DNA of 64,000 bases from Danio rerio (GCF_049306965.1 NC_133194.1:8448501-8512500), one strand, 5' to 3'. Shown: positions 1 through 11,369, counted from the first letter of the stretch. The notes: generated by a model not told the origin, from the sequence alone. Numbers and translations are program-made.

Positions 1-743
1 GGTAAACTCATACTTTTGTCTTCAACTATATGTTTTCTGTTTACAACAGTGTATTTTATTTCACTCGTATTAATCAACCATAACCAAATACTGTAGAAGT
101 CTGAAGGTTGCTCTGTTTTAAACAGTCAGCGTGCCCTGAGTTAATCAAGTGAAGGCAAATTAGCTCTCAGGTTGATTTAGAAGGTGATTAGTCAAACCTG
201 CCACCGGTGATCCTCTAGTTCACCCGCATCCAGAAAGAGCAGTAAACCAACACCTTTCTGTTCAAACCTCACGTCATGTGCTTACGTACTTACTCCATTA
301 GCCTGGACAAATTCAGAGATCAGGCTTGATAAGTGTGTCATTAGTAGAGCCGTCCGAAATTAAAAATTTCTGTGAAGACTGATCTCATCATAGATCACCC
401 CATCTAGTTTTAATATGATCAACAGGAAGCCATAAAAATTGAGGAACATGCTTTTTTTCAAAAAGCAATCCATCACTGTTCCTCTCAGAGATAACAGCTC
501 AGTTCTGCTGCAGCTATAAATAACTTTAATCCTCAAAGGACCTCAGATTCCCTTCCAAACACCACTGACTGGTGCAAATGAAGAAATAACTAACAGAAAT
601 AAGAGTCCCTTTAACAACCCCAAAAGGCATTAGAAAAACTATTCCTCGTCTGGAACTACTAACATGTCTCATTCACTGCACAACTGACACTTTTATTAGC
701 AGCATCTGAACCGCATATAAACACCTCTACGTGTGATATCAAG
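1..743. other. No gene recognised; single-copy-looking sequence
   Basis: No reading frame with family character, no splice-flanked exon and no repeat I recognise. The stretch at about 460-660 is less AT-rich and looks single-copy, so it could be a conserved noncoding element, but that cannot be judged without alignment. Confidence 0.4.
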
Positions 744-1088
744 GGAGTCGCAGTGGCGCAGTAGGTAGTGCTGTCGCCTTACAGCAAGAAGGTTGCTGGT
801 TCGAGCCTCACTTGACGTTTCTGAGTGGAGTTTGCATGTTCTCCCTGCATTCGCGTGGGTTTCCTCCAGGTGCTCTAATTTCCAAAAACCAGTCCAAAAA
901 CATGCAGTACAGGTGAATTGGGTAGGCTAAATTGTCCGTAGTGTATGAGTGTGTGTGGATGTTTCTCAGAGATGGGTTGCAGCTGGAAGGGCATCCGCTG
1001 CGTAGAACATATGCTGATAAGTTGGCGGTTCATTCCGCTGTGGCGACTAAGCCGAAAAGTGAATGAATGAATGAATGAAAGAATGAAT
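744..1088 (+). mobile_element. DANA SINE, near full length
   Basis: It begins with a tRNA-like head (GGCGCAGTAGGTAGTGCTGT, then GGTTCGAGCCTC as a B-box-like stretch). It continues through the DANA body, including GGAAGGGCATCCGCTGCGTA, and ends in a (GAAT)n tail. GTGATAT occurs on both sides (about 733-739 and 1091-1097) and is probably the target-site duplication. DANA is the Danio-restricted tRNA-derived SINE, so this copy is also evidence for the species. Confidence 0.9.
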
Positions 1089-1090
1089 AT

Positions 1091-1100
1091 GTGATATATA

Positions 1101-1171
<71 letters not shown>

Positions 1172-1192
1172 GTGTATATATATATATATATA
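1091..1192. repeat. (TA)n microsatellite
   Basis: About 100 bp of nearly pure TA dinucleotides with a few GTATA interruptions, between the DANA tail and the LINE 3' end. Confidence 0.95.
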
Positions 1193-1962
1193 TGTTTCTT
1201 TATTTAACCAGATAAAAACCCATTGAGATCAAGATCTCATTTACAAGGGTTTCCTGGCCAAGAGGTCTGCAACACACGATTTATATAAAAAATAAAAATA
1301 AATAAAAAATAAAAATGTAATAATATTAGTAATAAATATAAAATTGATATAATACAAAAATACAGTTCAGTTTTCCAGCAATATATTAAAAACACATACA
1401 TTGAGAAATGGACTGTTGTTGTTTGTTAAAAAGGATAGAGCGAAATGATGTCATTGGGATGAGCTCAGATATCTTTAGTTCAGACTGAAGAGTATTCCAG
1501 GATGAGGGGGCGGCATGACTAAAGGCTCGCTTCCCTATTTCAGTTCGAACCCGGGAAACAGTCAAATGATAAGCTTCACTTGAGCGTAGGGCATACTGGC
1601 TTTTAGACTTATGGAGAAGGGAACATAGGGATGAAGGCACCAGTCCCAGAAGAGCCTTGTAGACCAGAGTCATCCAATGGGTGTACCTTCTTATATACAG
1701 AGAAGGCCACTCAGCTTTGGCATACAATTCACAATGGTGAGTAAGTCTTTGACAGCCTGTAACAAACCTTAGAGCACTGTGATAGATGGAGTTTAAAGGC
1801 TGAAGACATTTGTTTGAAGCTTGCATATATAAAACATCACCATAGTCAATCAAGGGTAAAAATGTTGCAGACACCAAATGCTTGCGAGCTTTAAGAGAAA
1901 AGCAGGATGCATTTCGATAGTAAAATCCGAGCTTAACTCTCAATTTCCTAACCAAATATCAT
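1193..1962 (-). mobile_element. Non-LTR retrotransposon (LINE) 3' end, 5'-truncated
   Basis: On the minus strand, positions 1955-1386 read as about 189 codons. They resemble the region after the reverse transcriptase in fish LINEs: a ...FLPLIDYGDVLY... stretch, then LRFVTG, THHCELY and W-L--RR motifs, ending with an FSHAAPSSWNTLQ-like segment. The 3' UTR (1193-1385) contains the common fish LINE tail that, on the minus strand, reads as an ATGAGATC/TGAGATC repeat followed by TTAAATAAAG. Only the C-terminal part of ORF2 is present, which is typical 5' truncation. I could not assign the clade with certainty (L2/Rex-like). Confidence 0.75.
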
Positions 1963-2012
1963 GAGATTTGGAATGACAATGTTTTTGGATAAATTAATTT
2001 GTCATAATTTGT

Positions 2013-2084
2013 ATAGAAAAGCATGCAAATATAAAAAATGCGACAAAATGTAGAAACACGATCAAATATTAAAAATGCGACCAA
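2013..2084. repeat. About 37-bp minisatellite units, left of the Tc1-like element
   Basis: Two diverged direct units lie here, at about 2018 and 2055, each built as AGAAA-n-CAAATAT-AAAAATGCGACCAAA. Further unit sequence occurs at about 3330-3370, on the other side of the Tc1-like transposon, in the same orientation. Confidence 0.55.
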
Positions 2085-3328
2085 ATATGTCCAAGAAAGG
2101 TCTAGTGCTTCAGGAGCAAAGATGGGCTGTTTGCCAACAAATGTGTGAAAATTATTGAAAGGTTACTCAAAGTAAGATAGAAAGACATTTGAATATTTCA
2201 CCTTCAACAGTGCATAGCATAATTAAAGGATTCAAAGAATCTGGAGGATTTTCAGTGCGTAAAGAACAAAGGCGAAAGCCTAAACCGAACAACCATGATT
2301 GCCAACTGCTAAAGCGGCACTGCATGAAGAACCGTCATTCATCTATAAAAGATATCACCACATGGGCTCAGGACAACTTTGGCAAACCTTTGTCAAGTAC
2401 CACGACACATATTTACATCCACAAATGCCAGTTAAAACTGCATTGTGCCAAAAGGAAGCCCTATGTTAACAGTGTCCAGAAGTGCCATTGACTTTTGTGG
2501 GCTCCGAGGCATCAGGTATGGATCATCGCACAGTGGAAACGTGTTCTGTGGTTAGATGAATCTGTATTTCAGGTATTTTTTTTGGGAGAAATGTCCCCCG
2601 TGTGCTCCGGACCCAAAGAAGAAAAGAATCATCCAGACTGTAACCAGCAACAAGTCCAAAAGCCAGGGTCTGTCACAGTATGTGGTTGTGTCAGTGCTCC
2701 TGGCAAAGGTAACTTGCACTTCTGTGATGGCACCATTAATGCTGAAAGGTACATAGAGATTTTGGAGCACAATATGCTGGTTTCCTTTCCAGGAATGCCC
2801 ATTCAGCACACTTTACAAAGTCCTGGCTGCGCAGACAGAGAAAACAGGTCCTTGACGGGCCTGTCTGCAGTCCCAACCTGTCTCCAATAGAGAATGTGTG
2901 GTGCATTTTTCAGCACAATATGCGACAACAAAGACCTCATTGTGTTGCCCACCTTAAGACTTGTTTGCAGAATGAACGGGACAAAATTACACCGGAGACA
3001 CTTCATCACTTGGTGTCTTCAGTCCCTAAACATATTTTAGGTGTTGTGAAAAGGAATGGCAATGAAACAAAGTGGTAAATGCTTTACTGTTTCAACTTTT
3101 TTAGAAATGTGTTGCAAGAACCAAAATTGGAATACCTGCTAATTTAAAAACAAATAATAATAATAATAATAATAAAAACAATAATAATAATAATAATAAT
3201 GAGGAATTCATTAAATAACACATTAAATTTGTTGTATTGTCTGAATCAAACAAGTCAAAGTAAATTTATAAAATACTTTTTTATTTGTGTTTTCCATACT
3301 GTTCCAACTTTTTCTCATTTTGGGTTGT
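2085..3328 (+). mobile_element. Tc1-like DNA transposon, decayed transposase
   Basis: Plus-strand frames spell a Tc1-type transposase in pieces. The N-terminal HTH part (2189-2491) has ISPSTVHSIIKGFKESG. The catalytic part (2495-2890) has WKRVLWLDESVFQVFF, PGSVTVCGCVSAPGKGNLHF and NAERYIEILEHNM. The C-terminal part (2896-3078) has IENVWCIFQHNMRQQRPH and LVSSVPKHILGVVKRNGNETKW. The coding sequence is split by a stop and frame changes, and the segment between the second Asp region and the C-terminal Glu region is shortened. I see no clean terminal inverted repeats. The 3' part holds an (AAT)n tract at 3155-3200. Inactive copy of the Tc1/mariner superfamily. Confidence 0.85.
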
Positions 3329-3420
3329 GTTAAAAATGCGACCAAACAAAGAAAAGTGTGCAAATATTAAACAAATTCCATATCTGGACCATATAAACAC
3401 CTCTGTGTGCAATATATATT
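3329..3420. repeat. Minisatellite remainder and copy of a 34-bp flank
   Basis: Holds the right-hand minisatellite units (about 3330-3370). It then has ATATAAACACCTCTGTGTGC (3391-3410), a close match to the sequence just left of the DANA copy at 714-738. Confidence 0.5.
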
Positions 3421-3454
3421 GACATTTGGAATCTGGCCAATCTTTCTGTTGGGT

Positions 3455-3605
3455 ACTACTAATTTAAAATGAGCTGAAACAACACAATTCTAAGTTGTTT
3501 TAAGACAACATTGTTTTTGTTCAATCCGCTTAAATTTGTTAAAACAGTTTGTGTTCGGACAACATGAACAAATGTGGAACGTAGCATTTTGTTTATTTAC
3601 AGTGA
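3455..3605. repeat. Diverged MITE-like copy (CACTGTAAAAA type)
   Basis: GAGCTGAAACAACACAATTC, a TTCAATCCRCTTAAATTTGTT segment and a right end TTTACAGTGAC match the copy at 6280-6490 and, in part, 31185-31312. Such ends belong to short nonautonomous DNA elements common in fish. The left terminal repeat is not recognisable here. Confidence 0.45.
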
Positions 3606-4247
3606 CTGTTTTACTTGTTCCACCATTCTCTCAATGTTCTTTTGTTACATGTCAGGGATTTCATGTTAATGTTAATAGTTTTGTTTTTAAATTTGTTCAA
3701 ATAAATGGAAATGAATCAATCCCAAACAGCAGTCATTAATAAAAACAGAGATGTAGCCGTTGGTCTTTAATGTGATCGGGTCAGCCATTAGAGCACATGT
3801 TAAGCCTAGAGGAGAATATTTCATCCTGGGGAAAAAAAAAAGTGGGATGGAAAGTGCATATGGAGGAATCCAGATTATGGCATCCATCACAGCGGGACGA
3901 CAGCTGTGCAGTGGGATGGGGAGGCTGTGTGAGGGGTTAAAGAAGATTATGTAATCCTCTTGAGATTTTTACGCTTGAACCACTTAATGATGCAGCGCAA
4001 GGTTGGAGCGAAAATTCGAGCGGTACTTGCGTTTTCAATAATGCTGTGTGAAAAGCTTCTGCATTTATTAGAATGTAGAATTAGCTTCACTTGGGGTCTA
4101 TTTAAATGATAATGCCTGCTTTGTCCTGATCTCTTCTCTCCTGTGTGCTGCTATCAGAGTTCAATTCTTATAGCGCAAAGTTCACTCTGAGAAACCATCC
4201 ATCCTGCGCTGGCTTATACTTCAGGATCTCTCAGTGTGATATGCTTT

Positions 4248-4251
<4 letters not shown>
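3606..4251. other. No gene or repeat recognised
   Basis: AT-rich intergenic sequence. Short frames here have no family character, start context or splice partners. Confidence 0.4.

Positions 4252-4252
<1 letters not shown>

Positions 4253-4312
<60 letters not shown>
4253..4312. repeat. (GT)n microsatellite
   Basis: About 30 uninterrupted GT dinucleotides. Confidence 0.97.
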
Positions 4313-4314
<2 letters not shown>

Positions 4315-4511
4315 CTCAGGCATTGTGCAATCACAGTGAATTCTTAAGCATCAACTCATGCAGTCATACTGATTTATGTTTGCCTGATAAATTATGATGC
4401 ATATGATATGAAGACCACCAGTCATGTAAACAAATGATGACAGCATGGTACTTCTCAACATCTACACTGGTTAAGCACATGCAAACATTAAGTTTAATTA
4501 AATGATCTGTA

Positions 4512-4640
4512 GGCGGCGAGGCAGTGGCGCAGTAGGTAGTGCTGTCGCCTCACAGCAAGAAGGTCGTTGGTTTGAGCCTCAGATTGTTCAGTTGGCATTT
4601 CTGTGTGGCGTTTGCATGTTCTCCCTGCGTTCTCTATCCA
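4512..4640 (+). mobile_element. DANA SINE, 3'-truncated
   Basis: Only the tRNA-like head and the first part of the body are present (GGCGCAGTAGGTAGTGCTGT to GTTCTCCCTGCGTTC). It stops abruptly at the mariner-like element, so the SINE was cut by the insertion or rearrangement next to it. Confidence 0.85.
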
Positions 4641-5422
4641 TAATTTCAGGTGCTGCACATCTTGTATCTTAACACCATAGACAATTGCCTTCAGATGACC
4701 CCAAAGATAAAAGTCTAACGGGGTCAGATCAGGAGACCTAGGGGGCCATTCAACTTGTCCACGACTACCAATCCATTTTTCAGGAGACTGCTCATCTAGG
4801 AATGCTCAGACCTGACACCTATAATATGGTGGTGCACCATCTTGCTGGAAAAACTCAGGGAACATGCCAGCTTTAATGCATAAAGAGGGAAACACATCAT
4901 CATGTAGCAATTTCAGACATCCAGTGGCCTTGAGGTTTCCACTGATGAAGAATGGCCCCACTATCTTTGTTGTCTATGGTGTGAAGAGACAAGATGTGCA
5001 GCACCTGAAACTACTGATACTGGAAGCCTGTGCTGGCATTTCTCCTGCGGTGTTGCTACCAGTGTGTGAAGAGTGGGAGAAGAGGGTTGCATTGACCATC
5101 CAACACAATGGGCAGCACATTGAACACATCTTATAAGTGGTCAGAAACTTGTAAATAATTCATGAAAGAGTTACGTTAAAACCAAGCACACCATTGTTTA
5201 TCTTGTGAAATTCCCAATAAGTATGATGTGTCAAATGATCCTCTTTCTATTGAAAAAACAAAAGTTTGATCCAAGATGGCCGACCTAAAAATGGCCACCA
5301 TGGTCACCACCCATCTTGAAAAGTTTGCCCCTCACATATACTAATGTGCCACAAACAGGACGTTAATATCATCAACCATTCCCATTTTATCAAGGTGTAT
5401 CCATATGAATGGCCCACCCTGT
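4641..5422. mobile_element. Mariner-like DNA transposon with internal inversion
   Basis: Two parts of one transposase lie in opposite orientations. On the minus strand (about 4860 down to 4641) the sequence reads FQQDGAPP, then WPPRSPDLTPLDFYLWGHLK and VYGVKIQDVQHLK, the catalytic Asp-rich C-terminal half of an IS630/Tc1/mariner DDE_3 transposase. On the plus strand (about 4975-5136) VYGVKRQDVQHLK is found again, continuing as VCEEWEKRVALTIQHNGQHI and the usual C-terminal end HIEHIL. The right terminus is ATGAATGGCCCACCCTGTA near 5405-5423, a mariner-type end next to TA. The VYGVK-QDVQHLK segment is therefore present twice, facing both ways. Inactive. Confidence 0.75.
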
Positions 5423-5574
5423 ACTTACATGTTCTGGTCTTCTGGTATTTGTATTTATTTTATGCAAAACTCATAAATTTGACCAATATTTTAAGAGGTA
5501 AAAGACATCTCACAAAATATTGCACAAAATGAGGTTTGATTCATGTGGATAGTCACACAGAAAAAAAAAACTTA

Positions 5575-5803
5575 CACTACGGGTCAAAAGTTTTGTGTCA
5601 GTAGGATTTTTAAATGTTTTTAAAGGATGCTTTTATTTAATCAAATATACAGTACAAATTGTAAAATTGTGAATTGTTATTGCACTATAAAATACATAAT
5701 CAAACGTAGTTCATAATTTAACTTAATCATTTATTCCAGTGATTTTAAAAATGAATTTTCAGCAACCATGAAAAAACTGACCCCAAACTTTTGACCAGTA
5801 GTG
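5575..5803. mobile_element. MITE with about 28-bp inverted ends
   Basis: The left end CACTACGGGTCAAAAGTTTT and the right end, whose reverse complement begins CACTACTGGTCAAAAGTTTG, form imperfect inverted repeats around 170 bp of AT-rich filler. This end sequence belongs to a widespread fish Tc1-like nonautonomous family. There is no coding sequence. Confidence 0.8.
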
Positions 5804-6279
5804 CACATTTAACAGTAAATATACACATTGATTGTCATTTTTGACCCAACAAACAGCCCGAATAAGAGTGTCAAACCCACAAAAACAAAGCATGTGAAAC
5901 ACCGTTAAGCACCATTGTGCACTGACCTCTTTGTGCTGAACATTCTGGCTTCTTGTTGTATCCTGTGTTGGAAGGGTGACACAATGACAGCGATAGGCCA
6001 GCTCTATGGAGTGGACCTGCAGGAGGAGAGTATGGTTACAGGGAGAGGTTCAATCACCAACTCATGGTATCAAGTTAAAAAAAAAAACATTCAAGGACCA
6101 ATAACCTCGTCTCTATAAGGGGTGTGACCTCTATGGGTGTGCAAATTACATCTGACATCCACAATCCAACAGGTTTAAGCAAAATCAGAGGAGCTTGGTA
6201 CTACTCGTGTTTGTTTTTGGTCCACTAATTGCCCGCCAGATGGTGTTTACCAAGGAATTAGCTTGTAGATTTTCTGTCT
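5804..6279. other. No gene recognised
   Basis: AT-rich intergenic sequence. A frame at 5915-6118 has no homology I know and no splice context. Confidence 0.35.
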
Positions 6280-6500
6280 ACGCTAAAAAAAACAAAGATT
6301 TTTGCTGCTTGTTCAAACTACTTTAAAAAAGTGAGCTGAAAAAACACCATTCTTGAGATTTTTTGGGTACAACTTAATTGTTTTATGTTCAATCCACTTA
6401 CATTTGTTATGCTATCTTAATTAGATTTGTGTTGTTACAACATGAATGAATTGCGTGGAACCATGCATTCTTTACAGTGTTCACTGTAAAAAAATATTGC
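6280..6500. repeat. Diverged MITE-like copy (CACTGTAAAAA type)
   Basis: It shares GAGCTGAAAAAACACCATTC and TTCAATCCACTTACATTTGTT with the copy at 3455-3605. It ends near TTCTTTACAGTG followed by TTCACTGTAAAAAA, so two such termini meet head to head here. Confidence 0.45.
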
Positions 6501-6599
6501 AGTGTAAATTTTTTGAGTTGAATCAAATGAATGATATTCTTATTAACTTCTAGTCATGTCAACTCGCATCAATCAAAGTGACTAAAATATTAAATTAAT

Positions 6600-6730
6600 C
6601 TTTCACAATCACCAGTGATCTAGCAGTTGCAGATCGCTGGAGAAATACAAATCTGTCACCGAACTGGACTTCAAATCCCATCATGCACTTCACACACACA
6701 CCAGTTCTAGTTTTTCCCCTGATTACACAC
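6600..6730 (+). repeat. Short dispersed repeat, partner of 8545-8665
   Basis: CACCAGTGATCTAGCAGTTG and CAAATCCCATCATGCACTTC recur in inverted orientation at about 8545-8665 with moderate divergence. The family is not identified. Confidence 0.45.
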
Positions 6731-6753
6731 ACACAGCTGGAAACTAATCATAA

Positions 6754-7050
6754 GCTGCGTCCAAAATGGGCAACTACTCAGTAGGTACTGCATTTGAATT
6801 TAAATGTACTACTCAACCATTAGAAAAGTATGTTCTATGCAGTATAAATGCGAGTAGTATGAATGGAACTCGAACGTACTACATCCGCCATTTTGTCATG
6901 ATCACCTGACCTTCCCGCGTTAGTTGCATCGCTTCACTCTCATTTATGAATTCTCTCATGTGGCATCATGGGATAGCGTAGTGTGCATTGGATGCACATT
7001 TCATATGCTACTCAGCTTGTATACTGCTTTAGCGTACTATTTAATATGGA
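6754..7050. mobile_element. MITE with a GCTGCGTCC terminus
   Basis: The left end GCTGCGTCCAAAATGGGCAA is the same terminus as the element at 43079-43983. The interior has several ACTACTC/GTACTAC motifs and TGGCATCATGGGATAGCGTA. The right boundary is uncertain. Confidence 0.5.
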
Positions 7051-7384
7051 AGTAAGCAATTTCGGAGCAGCTATATTACATGGACTATATATTCACCCTT
7101 TACACCCACACACACACATTGCTGAGTCTTGTTGTATGTTTACCTGTAACATTGGGAAGCGTTTTCTTTGTCTAGTCTTACCATGCCCTTAGATCCTTGA
7201 CTTGTTTCTTTATTTATCCTTTATTTATCCGCCTGCACCGACCTCTGCCTGTGACCACGACTACGCTATTGGATTACGCTCATGATACCGTATGTTCCTG
7301 TTTGACCGTTGCCTTCCCGACTAAGCTAATAAACTGCGTTTGGACCCTCACTTTTGTTGTCACCCGACTCCTAGTGTTACACTT

Positions 7385-8540
7385 TGTATAACCTGATTAA
7401 TTAACGTATTAAAATAAGATAAAGCAACATAAAAATATTTGTTGTCTTTGTGTCTTTATATTTTTACAGTGTACAATCTTGACTGTGGTTATATGGCTCA
7501 TTGTTGATTATGGTCCACTTTGGTTGAAATCCATAGAACCAACAACTCAATCATATTGTCAATAAAACCCAAGAATCAGCTTTATTAAACCCTAATGACA
7601 TGGTAATCCATCAAAACTCTTTTCAAAACTCATGATATTGACTATACGAATACTCTAATATTTGCTGACAGCAGACTCTGCGCAGGTCTAATTTCTAAAC
7701 CAACAGACATGTGCACTAGCTAGGCTCCCTAAACGTATATGCTCATCAGAAATCTTTGTTAGCTAATGAGTTCAGAGGCAAGTTAAGTCATATGTCAACT
7801 AGGGCTGTCCATCCAAGCGGAGTACATCAATAATTCACAAAAACAGGCTGAGTAAGACACTGGTAAAACCCTTTGCTATTCTGCTAGTTATACCTCCAAC
7901 CAACTTAAACCCCAAAAAAATTACTGATATACACCCAACATTATGTTCATCAAGTAAAAGGAGACACGTTTAATCTCCTGGAAGTGAAAAAAGCAGCAGT
8001 GTGTGCATAATGGCTATTAGGAATAGCTTCTGGTCTTAGTATTGATGAAAAGGAACAGAGATATTAAAGCCTTAACGGTAATGGATAAGTTTATGAATGG
8101 AAATAGATCTTCCTTAATTGAGGATGACCTTCTGGCCATCTGGTTTCATTAGAGCGAGGCATAGCACGAAATGACAACGGTAATTGTTCTGCCTGTGATG
8201 AAAACAGAGCCAGTGCACTGTAATCCAATTGTGACCATGACTAAACATTGCGGATTTCAGGATGATGCATAGAGGAATATATTCACAGTACTTTTTAGAG
8301 GCATGCAATATGACCATACATGCAATAAACAATAGAGCATAACACCGTATGAATTAATAGGCTTTTTATTTTGGCCCCAGTGGTATTATTAATTTTAGGC
8401 TTGATTGTATATCAAAAGAACAAGTCTATCATTTCATTCAGAATTATGCTCTATTGTTTATTACGTGGTGTCACAAAATACATAGTTTATGGTAATACTT
8501 CTCATCATTTATATGACCGCAACATGAGAAACGGCTTTGT
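7385..8540. other. No gene recognised; partly single-copy
   Basis: No coding signal. About 7960-8330 is less simple in sequence and may be conserved noncoding DNA, which only alignment could show. Confidence 0.35.
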
Positions 8541-8544
8541 GAAA

Positions 8545-8665
8545 TCTCAGGTGTGTGAGTGCAGGGATTGATGGGATTCGTAGTTCTATTCAGTGGCTGA
8601 TTTGTAGTCTGGGTGATAGAGCACACCTTCCAGCAATCTGCAAGGCCTAGATCACTGGTGTTCGT
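8545..8665 (-). repeat. Inverted partner of the 6600-6730 repeat
   Basis: Read on the minus strand it begins CACCAGTGATCTAGGCCTTG and contains ACTACGAATCCCATCAATCC, matching 6600-6730. Confidence 0.45.
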
Positions 8666-8949
8666 TGACAATTTCCTGATATATCGTTATCATGATACGC
8701 AACTTTTGCCCTAATGTACTTCATTTAGCAATGTTTTGTATTTTTATGTTAAACATGTAATCATTCGTTTTTAAAACTGCTTTATGTTTTATTAATATTT
8801 ATTTTATACTTCTATAGTTTTTTAAATCAAACATTTCTCAAGAAGTTATAAAGTGAGAAATAAGGTCACTGAATATATATGCTTTATAATGTAAAAAAGA
8901 AAAGCTATGATATGTATTCATTTATTTAATGATAATTAATTTATAAAAA

Positions 8950-9066
8950 TTGTACTATATATGCTGATATATCGTTATAAGGATATGAGATGACAAATCA
9001 TGCTATCCGATATAATTTTTGTCATATTGCATTTTCCTATGCATTTTTGCAGGGCTGTAAAATATA
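8950..9066 (+). repeat. About 100-bp unit duplicated at 10250-10345
   Basis: ATATCGTTATAAGGATATGA, GATGACAAATCATG and CCTATGCATTTTTGCAGGGC recur with changes at 10250-10345. The two copies bracket a pair of MITEs. Confidence 0.5.
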
Positions 9067-9470
9067 CAGTTGAAGTCAGAATTATTAGCCCCTCTTTGAT
9101 TTTTTTTTCCTTTTTAAAAATATTTCCCAAATGATGCTTAACAGAGCAAGGAAAGTTTCACAGTATTTCTGATAATATTTTTTCTTGTGGAGAAAGTCTT
9201 ATTTGTTTTATTTCGGCTAGAATAAAAGCAGTTTTAAATTTTTTAAAAGCTGTTTTAAGGTCAAAATTATTAGCCCCGAAAAGATCAAAGATCAACTGGG
9301 TTTAAAATTTATTTTAATACAATAAAGTAAATGCTGTGTTGCTTTACATTTGATTGAATTTCTGCTTCTCAATACTGTTAGACTCCACCAAAAACAATAA
9401 AGCATGTTTACAGTAGTCAATTTTCATTTCATGTTCATGTGTTTTCACCTTAATTTAATATTATTTATTA
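9067..9470 (+). mobile_element. TA-target MITE (CAGTTGAAGTCAG family), right end missing
   Basis: Left terminus CAGTTGAAGTCAGAATTATT after TA. The interior matches the complete copies at 9716-10248 and 17494-18041, but no right terminus is found. Confidence 0.75.
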
Positions 9471-9715
9471 TTTTGTATAATTTTATATATTTTATGCAGA
9501 TGCACTCCCTTATGAATCATTCCAATCAATATAAAATTAGGAATTCTTTCAAATATGGTCATCTTGTCAAATTATATTCATAATCGCAAAAAAATAAATA
9601 AATAAAAAAATAACAAAAATGTCAAAAAAAGAAATTTTACTATATGTGGTCATTTATTTAATCTGCAAATAATAAAATATGGTACATATATAAAGTGGTA
9701 CTATATCCTAATATA

Positions 9716-10248
9716 CAGTTGAAGTCAGAATTATTAGCCTCCCTTTATTTTGTTTTTATTTTTTTTATATTTCCTAAATGATGTTTAACAGGGCAAGGAA
9801 ATTTTCACAGTGTGTCTGATAATATTTTTTCTTCTTGAGAAGAAGCTTATTTGTTTTATTTCAGCTAGAATAAAAGCAGTTTTTAATTTTTTAAAAACCC
9901 TTTTAAGTACAAAATTATTAGCCCCTTTAAGCTATATATTTTTTGATAGTCTACAGAACAAACCATCATTATCCAATATCTTGCCTAATTACCCTAACCT
10001 GCCTTGTAAACCTAATTAACCTGGTTAAGCCTTTAAATGTGACTTTAAGCTGTATAGAAGTGTCTTGAAAAATATCTAGTCAAATAATAATAATAAAATA
10101 ATAAAATAAATCAGTTATTATAAATGAGTTATTGAAATTATTATGTTTAGGAATGTGTTGAAAAAAATCTCTCCGTTAAACAGAATAAATAAACAAATAA
10201 ACAGGGGGGCTAATAATTCAGGGGGGCTAATAATTCTGACTTCAACTG
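9716..10248 (+). mobile_element. Complete TA-target MITE (CAGTTGAAGTCAG family)
   Basis: It starts CAGTTGAAGTCAGAATTATT and ends AATTCTGACTTCAACTG, flanked by TA on both sides. The GGGGGGCTAATAATTC motif near the right end is present twice. It has no coding capacity and is probably Tc1/mariner-mobilised. Confidence 0.85.
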
Positions 10249-10346
10249 TATATATCATTATCAGAATATAAGATGACATATCATGATGTACAATGTTTGA
10301 GCGTCACATTTTCTTATGCATTTTTTTGAAGGGTTGTACAATATAT

Positions 10347-10534
<188 letters not shown>

Positions 10535-10699
10535 TCAGCATATTCATATCACAGTATATAATCACAGGAAAAACAAAACATCTTAAGGTAAGTTTTTTCA
10601 AATATAGTGCTATTTACCTTTGCATGCATGGAGTCTATGATTCTGCAAAATGCTGCCACAAACTAGGTCAACTGTTTTTTTTATAAATTAAACATACCT

Positions 10700-11360
10700 T
10701 CATGTGCATGTGCAAAGTCTAAACACTAAGCACACACCTTTGCATTGGATTAAAAGTCACTAATGAGACTCATTAATAAGCATCTGGTCCATATATATCC
10801 CACACCAGCAGGGAAAGACCAAAGAGCAGATTGCTAATTGGAAGGACGTGGACCCCTCGGAGAAAATTACCAACACTCGTTACTTACAGATGCCGGATGA
10901 AGCCAATTACTCTATGAATGCCAATATCCTCAACTAGAGCAATCAAATATTCAGGAAAACCGAAAAAGGCATTGGTTAGAATCAATCTTTTTCCTCCTAT
11001 ATCCAGAGACAGGTGGATTAAAAACAAATCTGTCTCTTTGGCCGCTCAATTATTTAAAAGACAGCATGCTGGGTTTCTCCTGCGAGAATAGCCCCATTTC
11101 AGTGCTTATTATAGAAGCGCATTCAAACTTAAGTCACAGCAGAGAGTTTATTGATCATCTACAAGCAAACTTCAAGACTTTTACTGCACCAAAATACAGA
11201 GAAGAGTGGCGTAAACTGTGCCACTGTCTGTGCTAGGTGCAGTGAAACTATATTGAGGTACCCAATACATTTCATAGTGTTTGCAATGAAAATGATCATA
11301 CTATTTTGCTGCACATACTCACACACCAACCAAGGAATATTTAAATATAAAGATGAACAT
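10700..11360. other. No gene recognised; possible conserved noncoding sequence
   Basis: About 10720-10960 has balanced composition and no visible repeat character (for example CAGATTGCTAATTGGAAGGA). I see no coding signal. Confidence 0.3.
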
Positions 11361-11369
11361 TATCTATAC

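Noticed and set aside
7050-7385. A 3' end with AATAAACTGCGTTTGGACCC and a final TGTTACA resembling the end of a fish LTR
   Set aside because: No matching start, second repeat, primer-binding site or coding remains are visible, so a solo LTR cannot be supported. It remains a weak possibility.
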